Source: Cacajao melanocephalus
Lineage: Eukaryota > Chordata > Mammalia > Primates > Pitheciidae
Assembly (NCBI GenBank): GCA_963573385.1
Contig: CAUYLG010071414.1
Location: 1-64,000, forward strand
Reading direction: 5' to 3'
Length of the DNA: 64,000 nucleotides
The first letter of the stretch is position 1. The number at the start of each line of letters is the position of its first letter. Below, one piece after another: positions 53,976-64,000 of the stretch. A program made the translations under genes and the position numbers. The notes under the pieces were generated by a model that did no database searches, had not been told where the DNA came from, and saw only the letters and a list, made by a program, of their open reading frames with translations.

Positions 53976-53979
53976 CCAG

Positions 53980-54389
53980 CTTAGCCTCTTCACTGTGCTC
54001 TATAAGAAATCCAAGGAGACTTATGATCTCTTGAGTAGGAGTATGGGGTGGAATAATATTATACATTCCACAGGCTTCTCTCAACTTATTGACTCAACTT
54101 CTCTGTTTCTCCATCCACCCCAAAGTTCTTACTTCCAACACCTGATACTCCTGCTGCCTTTTGTTTCATAGGAACTATTATCCAGTCCCTACCTTGCCAA
54201 TTCTTTTTTGTAGAGAAAATGGGCCAACCTGGATGGTCTTGTTTTCTCTTCCATGATTTTATATTGCTTAAAGCCTTATCATTTTATTATTTAAAATATT
54301 GCATATTATACTAATAGTTTTAAATTTCCTATAGGCATTCTCAAATATTACTTATAAGTTCATGAGACAGCTCATTCTATTTAGAGGAC
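53980..54389. other. Unique-looking DNA, nothing recognised
   Basis: No repeat or gene recognised. Confidence 0.45.
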
Positions 54390-54796
54390 TGTTATGAATG
54401 GAAATGTTTGTGTCGCCACAAAATTCATATGTTAAATAAAGCCCTAACCCCTCGTATAGCATATTTGGATATAGGACCTCCAAATCTACTACTAAAGAGT
54501 GGTTGAGGTTAGATGTATAAAGATGAGGCTCTTCTCTGACAGGATTAGTGTTTTATGAGCAGAGACAGCAGAGAGCTCTCTATTTTTGTACACACAAACT
54601 AAGGAAAGGCCAGATGAGCACCCAGTGACTTGGCAGCTGCCTACAAGCCAATAAAAGAGGTTTCAGACAATATCCTTCTTGCCAGCACCTTGATCTTGAA
54701 CTTTCCAACTTCCAGAAAAGTAAGAAAATTAATGTCTGTTGTTTAAGCCTTCCAGCCTATGGTATTTTGTTATGGCAGCCCAAGAAGACTGCTGCA
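54390..54796 (+). mobile_element. MLT1-type MaLR solo LTR, sense
   Basis: Starts 'tgttatgaatggaaatgttt', with 'caccttgatcttgaactttc', 'caacttccagaaaagtaag', 'aatgtctgttgtttaagcct' and 'tatggtattttgttatggca', the MaLR R/U5 order. Confidence 0.9.
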
Positions 54797-57549
<2,753 letters not shown>

Positions 57550-57924
57550 AATATTTCTTGTTTTAAGAAATAAGCTTATCTCGATATTAAAGGATTAAAA
57601 AAATAGATCTTCAAAACACTCAGGAGGCCTTTCTAGCTTAGTAAATAGTCTTTCTTCATTTCTCAGAAACCCTTATTAATCTTCCTTCCCTATTTTTTAT
57701 CAGTGACATGCTGATTTCATAGTCACCTCAAACAGGAACAGGGAAATCGTCATTGATGTTCCCTTTCTTTACCCTCTATCGCTGCCATCCACACCCCAGA
57801 CAGGTACTCATAAGCACAGCCTTACTGATCTTCCAGTCTCCAGTGTGCCCTATCCTTCATTATCTCACTGCCCCATGGGATGATATGCTTCTCCTGTAAG
57901 CATTGTTTTCACTATATCATTCTT
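57550..57924. other. Unique-looking DNA
   Basis: Nothing recognised; it may contain degraded L2. Confidence 0.35.
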
Positions 57925-58345
57925 ATACTCGTACTCAAAAAGCATAAAATGCTTCCTTATTGTCTACCAGAGATAAGCTTAAATGGATAAGAATTCCTTA
58001 CTCTTTTCTCCCATGTAACAAACCTGCTACCATTTTGTGTGTCAGATTTGATCAGAAAAATTTTAGTTTCTGGGCTTCATTTGTAGTTCGGAATAATTAT
58101 TCTTAGAAACAAATCGGAGTGCCTGACTTCAAACTTCGATCTCATTCCCTTGGAGAGTTGAGAGTTGGCCTTCAATAATCCATAACCCTCAGTAATTAAG
58201 CTCTATTTTACTATCCAATCTTAGTCCATCTATTCCCCAAATGATAACCTTTTCACTGTCCTGTGAATATGCAATGCATCCTTCTTCTGCCAAACCTTTG
58301 ATCATGCTGTACCCTCCTCTGCAACACTTTCCTTTTCCTCCTGAT
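57925..58345 (+). mobile_element. Probable L2 fragment, sense
   Basis: 'aatgcttccttattgtctac' then 'cagagataagcttaaatgga' and 'tccttactcttttctcccat', later 'ctgccaaacctttgatcatg' and 'ctgtaccctcctctgcaaca', follow L2 order loosely. Confidence 0.5.
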
Positions 58346-58985
58346 GGATGGGAAGGTGATTGACTATAACATCTGTCATCCTTGGCTTTTACGAGCACAT
58401 CTTGCACTTTTGTGGGAATTGCAGAAGGATACCCACATTGGATGGATCAATTTTATAAAGGCAGAGCTTTTCTCTAACTCTTATATGTCTCTACTGGGAT
58501 GCTTGGCTTATTAAGCTAGTAAGGGTTGGATTTTAGCCCTTACTCTCTCCCTCCCTCTCCAGGTACCTTTGTGTAGGATACACACTGCATGACAGTGTAT
58601 AGCAGCCCTGTTCAATCCATCATCCTAAAGCCAATTTTGTTGACCTGGCTGGTGAAGAGAATTTATTTTTTTCCTCCAATCTTTCCTTAGACTACTGAAA
58701 TTCAATTCAAGTTTCATGGACCAGCTTATAACTTAATTCCTGCATGAGGACACCAACCCTTGAAATACTCATTTTGCTGAGTAGCATGCACAAATTGCTG
58801 TCATAAAATTTAATTCGTGGTTATGGCATTTCTTAGTTTCTGAGTGTTTCTTGGGTTGGATATATCTTTCGTGTTTAGGAGATTTTCTTAAGATTGAGAA
58901 TATGACTTAGTCCTTTTCTCTAGTCAATAACATATTCAACATAAAACTAAGCACATACATTATTTTGTTAAATCAAAGTTGCGAT
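58346..58985. other. Unique-looking DNA, nothing recognised
   Basis: No repeat, RNA gene or coding exon recognised. Confidence 0.45.
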
Positions 58986-58988
58986 TTA

Positions 58989-59408
58989 TCTTAGTCTATT
59001 TCCTGTTGCTTATGACAGATTACTTTAAACTGAAATAGGGTAATAATTGATAAAGAATAGATATTTATTTCTCATAGCTATGGAGTCTGGAAGTCTAAGG
59101 TAAAGGGGCTGCATCTAGTGAGAGCCTTCTTGTTGGGAGGCAGCCTCTGTAGCGTACTGACACAACTCAAGGCACCACATGGGGCAGGGGCTTAGCTTGT
59201 CAGCTCGGTTTCCTCTTCCTGTAATTACAAAGCCACCAGTCTCATTCCCATATAACCCATTCATCCGTTAGTGAACGTGTTAATCCATTCATGAAGTCAT
59301 AGCATGTATAACTAAATCACCTCTTAAAGGCCCTGCCTCTCAAAACTATGACCTATGGGATTAAATTTCAGCATGAGCTTTGGAGGACAAATATTCAAAC
59401 CATTCCAT
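58989..59408 (-). mobile_element. MLT1-type MaLR LTR, antisense
   Basis: Inverted MaLR phrases: 'cttagtctatttcctgttgc', 'gtctggaagtctaaggtaaa', 'aatcacctcttaaaggccct', 'ggattaaatttcagcatgag', 'ctttggaggacaaatattca' and 'aaccattcca'. Nearly full length for the family. Confidence 0.9.
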
Positions 59409-59430
59409 GACTAATTGTAAGATCTATCTA

Positions 59431-59985
59431 TGATGGTTAAGATTATGTGTCAACTTGACTGGATTGAGGGATTCCTAGCTAGCAGGTGAAGCATTGTTCC
59501 TCCGTAGGTCTGTGAGGTGTTGCCAGAGGAGACTGACATTTGAGTTGGTGAACTGAGAGGGGAAGACCCACCCTCTATGTGGGTGGGCACCATCCAATCA
59601 GCTGCCAGTTCAGCTAGAACAAAGCAGGCGGAAGCAGGAGGGATAAGCTTGCTTACTGAGTCTTCTGGCTCTCTCTTTCTTCTCCTACCTGATGCTTCCT
59701 TCCTTTTCCCCTGCCCTTGGACATGAGACTCCAGGACCTTCAGCCTTTGGACTCTGGGATTTACATCAGCATCAGCAGCCTCCCTGGAGCTATCAGGTCT
59801 TTGGCTGCAGACTACACACTGTACTCTTGGCTTTCCTAGACTTGGACTGAGCCACTACTGACTTCTATCTCAGCCTGTAGACGGCCTATCATGGTGTCAT
59901 CATGTGAGCGAATTCTACTTAATAAGCTCCTTTTTATATATGCTAATATCGTATTGGTTCTGTCCCTCTAGAGGACCCTAATACA
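59431..59985 (+). mobile_element. Solo LTR-like element, sense, family not assigned
   Basis: A unit from TGATGGTTAAG to ...CCCTAATACA with 'gtgtcaacttgactggattg', 'tgtgggtgggcaccatccaa', 'gaacaaagcaggcggaagca', 'cttcagcctttggactctgg' and 'gtattggttctgtccctcta'. I know this as a common primate LTR-type repeat but am not sure of the name. The usual AATAAA is AATAAG here. It lies 22 bases after the MLT1. Confidence 0.7.
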
Positions 59986-60236
59986 TACCATTTAAAAAAA
60001 CACTGAAAATTGAACAATGATTTAGAATTTTTATTTTATATTTATTGAGATTTTTATTATCCAACATTCTTATACACATGTAAAATGGAATATATAAGGT
60101 AAATATATTGGTTAAGATATTCTTAAAGCTTCTTCACAGATTCTATTTTAAATAATATTCAACTCAGTTGTTAATGCCTATGCTTTCCAACAATCCTGTT
60201 CTCTGCGCTTTTATGAGCAATAGTAATGCAGCAATT

Positions 60237-60328
60237 CTTTTTTCTCTCTTTCTTTCCTTCTTTCTTTCTTTTTTCCTTTCCTTTCCTTTCTTTCTTCTTT
60301 CTTTCTCTTTCTTTTCTTCTTTCTTTTT
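60237..60328. repeat. Polypyrimidine (TTTC)n tract
   Basis: About 90 bases of C and T only, in TTTC, CCTTT and CTTT units. It is the expanded tail of the Alu fragment to its right. The 65-codon frame at 60168-60365 is its translation. Confidence 0.95.
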
Positions 60329-60329
60329 A

Positions 60330-60452
60330 AATAGAGACAGTGTCTCCCTTTGTTACCCAGGCTGAAGTGCAGTGGGGCCATCATACCTCATTCCAGCTTT
60401 GAGTACCTGGGCTTAAGTGATCCTTCTGCCTCAACCTCCTTGGACATAAGAC
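60330..60452 (-). mobile_element. 5'-truncated AluJ, antisense
   Basis: 'agagacagtgtctccctttg' to 'cttctgcctcaacctcct', the inverted right arm of an old Alu. The match ends at about 60452. Confidence 0.85.
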
Positions 60453-60454
60453 TC

Positions 60455-61980
60455 CATGACAATGAGCAATTATAATGAATAACCACTGTTATTCATTCAT
60501 GTCATTACTGACACCCTGATAAAAGCAACAATAAAAACCATCGCCTCTTAGATTCCTATTTTAGAAGAGTTAGTAAGTAGAAAAATGTGTCTTCATGTTG
60601 ATGAAATATGGGTATTTGTTCAGTTGAGGTATTTCAGTTGAATTAAAAGTGAATATCAAAAATTTCAAAAAGGTGAAAAATCACATGTATGAGCCAGCAT
60701 TGCTATGTAGAAAAATCACTGGACACATATCACAAGGGCTGTGGTCCCGGTTTTGTCATTAAATCATCTGTGACATTTTAATTTCACCTATTGTTTCATT
60801 GTTTGAAGAATGAGGGCTTTCACCCTACATGATTCTAATGGCTCTCCAACACTGATAGTCAAGGCACCTCAAAGCAATGAGATTGAAATTGGAAGTCATT
60901 AGTCCAGATTCTTGTCCAAGAGAAAAATCCCTTGGACTAAAACTTTGGCCTAGAGATTTGAATTTGACAAAATCTGGCAGAAGCCATGTATGGTAAAGGA
61001 TAGGCCCATGGGAGATGATAATATGTAATCCTATCCATCTGAGGAGAAAGATTCATATGCAAACTCTCTTGAGGATGGGGGGAGAAAGTAATCAAGAAGA
61101 TTACGGGGAGAGTTCATTTGTATGGAAAGAGCTAGACCCTTAGAGAGCTCCATATTTTCTTCTGAATATTGACAAAGAACCAGAGACATTCTGCTAGAAG
61201 AAAATTAGATTGCAAAGTAGTTAATCCTCCCCAAATGGAAATCTGGTAAAAAATTTATGTGTGGAGCCTAAAATATACACAGCAGTGCCAAGTGACTCAG
61301 TCAATTTAGAAAAGATCACATTTTAATTAAGTGCAATGGCAGAGAGAAAGAAGAAATGTTATCCTGCTTTTCAAAGATACATAAAACTACTATAAATATG
61401 ATGAGTAAGTAATGTTGTCTTCTTATTCTGCAGTCAAACTATGCAATACACAAATAAGGGCATTTATTTTTTCATTATCATGATCCTTTAGCCCCTTTCA
61501 TTGTAGTTGGGTCTCCTTGAAAAGCAAGCACCATTTTTTTGAGTATGTTACATTCGAAGAATGTTGGCTTAAAAAATGAAGTACAGCTACAAAGAGGATT
61601 CAATGTTTTATTATTGTTTTTCTTTCACATTAAACAAAGAACTTCAATGTTTGGGCAGGATGGTGACCTGGGTAAGAACATTTTTGTGTGGTCTAATGTG
61701 ACAAATTCGTACCAACTTGTTTGTATCCACAGATTAGGATTTGTAATTGCACACGGTATATTTCACTTAAGGAGGGAAAAACAGATGGCTTAAGGGGATA
61801 TTACAATGTTTCCAAGAATATTCAAGTTTCACAAATATACATTTTATTGAACTTTTTATAATCAATCTCCTTAATTTCCAGTGTTCTAGGTAGATATCTT
61901 TAATTGCTTTGCTTCATTATATGCAGAATCAAAATCCTTAACACCTAGTACATTTAGTGTTTAACAAAAAAGAAACAGTA
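60455..61980. other. Unique-looking DNA with a MIR-like piece
   Basis: Apart from 60715-60860 nothing is recognised. The 84-codon frame at 61539-61793 shows no motif. Confidence 0.4.
60715..60860 (+). mobile_element. Probable MIR-family SINE, sense
   Basis: 'gctgtggtcccggttttgtc' then 'cattaaatcatctgtgacat', 'tgtttgaagaatgagggctt' and 'atgattctaatggctctcca' follow a MIR-like order. Confidence 0.5.
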
Positions 61981-61984
61981 GAAA

Positions 61985-62185
61985 GAACATAGTTTTAAAT
62001 TCAGATAAAACTGGGATCAGTCATATACAGATAGTGTGATCTCACTTAAGATACTTAACTCCACTGAGTTCCGATTTACTCACCCTTAGGATGAGATTTG
62101 TAGCTCAAAGATTTATTGTGCGGCTTAAATGTGATAATAGATGAGAAGCCCTAAATACAGTTTCACACATTAAAAAACAAAATAA
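61985..62185 (+). mobile_element. MIR, sense
   Basis: 'agtgtgatctcacttaagat', 'acttaactccactgagttcc', 'gatttactcacccttaggat' and 'gcggcttaaatgtgataata' follow the MIR core and 3' half. Confidence 0.75.
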
Positions 62186-62384
62186 CCCTCAACAAGTGGT
62201 AGCTACTATAATAAGCAAACACACTGAGAATATATGGACCTGTATCTGAATAGTGTGGATGGGAAAAGGAAAGTGGACAAATAGGTTTTGATTGTCAGCC
62301 ATGTACTAAGCAGTAGTCACATGTTATAGGTTTTTAATCCCATAAAAATTGCTAAGACGTATATGTATATAATTTTTCTTTTGA

Positions 62385-62760
<376 letters not shown>

Positions 62761-62776
62761 CACTTGGGCAGTTTTT

Positions 62777-64000
62777 AAAACAAGTAATTTGGCATCATGT
62801 GGTCAAGCACAAAAACCTGCACAAGACAAACTTGTCTGGGGAACAAGCTGATTTGTGTAGGCAGATATATTTGTCCACAAACAATAGCCATTTGCTCCCA
62901 TTTAGTTAAACTACATCTCCTCAGAGAGCCTTATTCTCCTTTTTAGGACTATATAGAGAGGAAGAGATAGTTATCTTCTAAAATCATTGTCTCATACTTT
63001 GGACAGCATTTGAAATGAATAGTAATCGATTTTTTTCGTCAATGAGCTTACAAGCACCACTACTAATGAATCTGTTATTCAGCATAGGCCTTAAAGGAAT
63101 AAAAATCTAGTGGTTTGAAAACATTGTAGAACTTAATCTTGCTAAGTTCGTCTTGCTTTTCTTGAGGCAGTTTCTCTGGCATTCAGAGAAAACTGCATTT
63201 AGGACAAACCTCTTCCTCATTTGACTCATTTGGTTCTCACATCTAAGTTTTAAACATCTTTGCTTTCAGGCTACTGAAGACTTGAGATGCCATTTATAAT
63301 ATATTTACTAGAACAGCTCTCAAAAACAAGTCATTAGTCAGCTGCTTTGATATGCTTCTCTTAATCAAAGATTTATTGGGACAGTTAGAAATAGTCAGAT
63401 AAATGTTCTTTCTTCTTGGGAGATGGGAAGCTTAAGCAGTGCTCTGTGGAAGATTTATGCTAAATTCCTTTATGCCATCTTGCATTTGATTAACTCTTAT
63501 CAACTGGAACAAAAAACCCTTTCTCAATGCATCATTTATATGAACTTTATAAATGAACCATCTTTTATTGCCTGTATAATTCACCACGTAAAGCCATTTT
63601 TAAAGCCTCTAAAGGTTAAGCAATTAACACAGAGATTTTTGTGTGGTATTTCTGCAACAATTTTATGTTGAAAAACCTATGTGTACTACTTTGCAATCTG
63701 AAATTGTAAAGGATTTATATCAAATGTTAAACATTCCTGAGAACAGGTAGAAAAGGTACATTGTTCCATCCTATCACCTTCTTGATGCCACAAACAGTTT
63801 TTGATGAGAGTAAACTGAATCAAGGTTTGAATAAAACATTTGATTTATGAAGTGAGTCCCATATTATCCAAAGGAATCCATACAGGTCTCAATCATTTAT
63901 TTCCTCAGCCTGAGATTTCAAACAAATATGACGGTGGCATTTTTAGTTCTGAATGGCAAAACTTAGGTAAATTGTGCTGAGTGCTCGATCATGACATTCA
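62777..64000. other. Unique-looking DNA to the window end
   Basis: No repeat, RNA gene or convincing exon recognised. The 82-codon frame at 63423-63671 shows no motif. Confidence 0.45.

Overview
This is eukaryotic nuclear DNA from a higher primate, most likely human or a great ape. It is AT-rich, has no CpG island, and is crowded with primate retroelements: Alu copies of J, S and Y age, LINE-1 copies of L1M to L1P age, MaLR (MLT1) and ERV-type solo LTRs, older L2 and MIR fragments, and small hAT and Tigger DNA transposons. Nothing is bacterial or plasmid-like. No known protein-coding gene, tRNA, rRNA or CRISPR array is recognisable. Most long open frames are read-through of Alu, L1 or LTR sequence.

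Layout. 1-8300: an L1M fragment, an old 3'UTR-like repeat, an LTR-like repeat with a small tandem duplication, a minus-strand ERV LTR split by an Alu, another L1M piece, and a plus-strand Alu. 8300-14200: largely repeat-free apart from a MIR, an AluJ and an L2 that carries a MER5A. 14200-17600: AluJ, MLT1 and a long antisense L1M. A 150-bp block between them is present twice. 17600-24000: mostly unique DNA, one Alu, a Tigger-like transposon and an L2-AluJ-AluY nest. 24400-26850: MIR, successive L2 segments and an L1 3' end carrying a long TA/CA tract. 27000-43000: unique DNA with scattered MLT1, LTR, MIR, L2, MER5A and Alu copies and microsatellites. 43000-51500: an L1M split by an LTR, a tandem duplication split by a Tigger element, a plus-strand L1 with an Alu inside, an antisense L1 whose 5'UTR is joined directly to late ORF2, and a MIR split by an Alu. 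51500-64000: L2, MER20-like, MLT1, another LTR, several Alus and unique DNA.

The most interesting non-repeat signal is a possible small multi-exon gene on the plus strand. Three stretches (9939-10076, 19146-19266, 27059-27132) lie in unique DNA, have consensus splice sites and compatible phases, and would join into an open frame of about 110 codons. The frame has one central hydrophobic segment and a stop, and AATAAA signals lie downstream. This is an inference from sequence alone; I do not recognise the product. The other main observations are structural: a 1.6-kb-spaced duplicated block, a tandem duplication with a clean TA-flanked Tigger insertion, and an internally deleted L1.

Repeat family names come from remembered consensus sequences and boundaries were placed by eye. 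Treat edges as good to about 10-30 bp, and more for L2, MIR and L1M.
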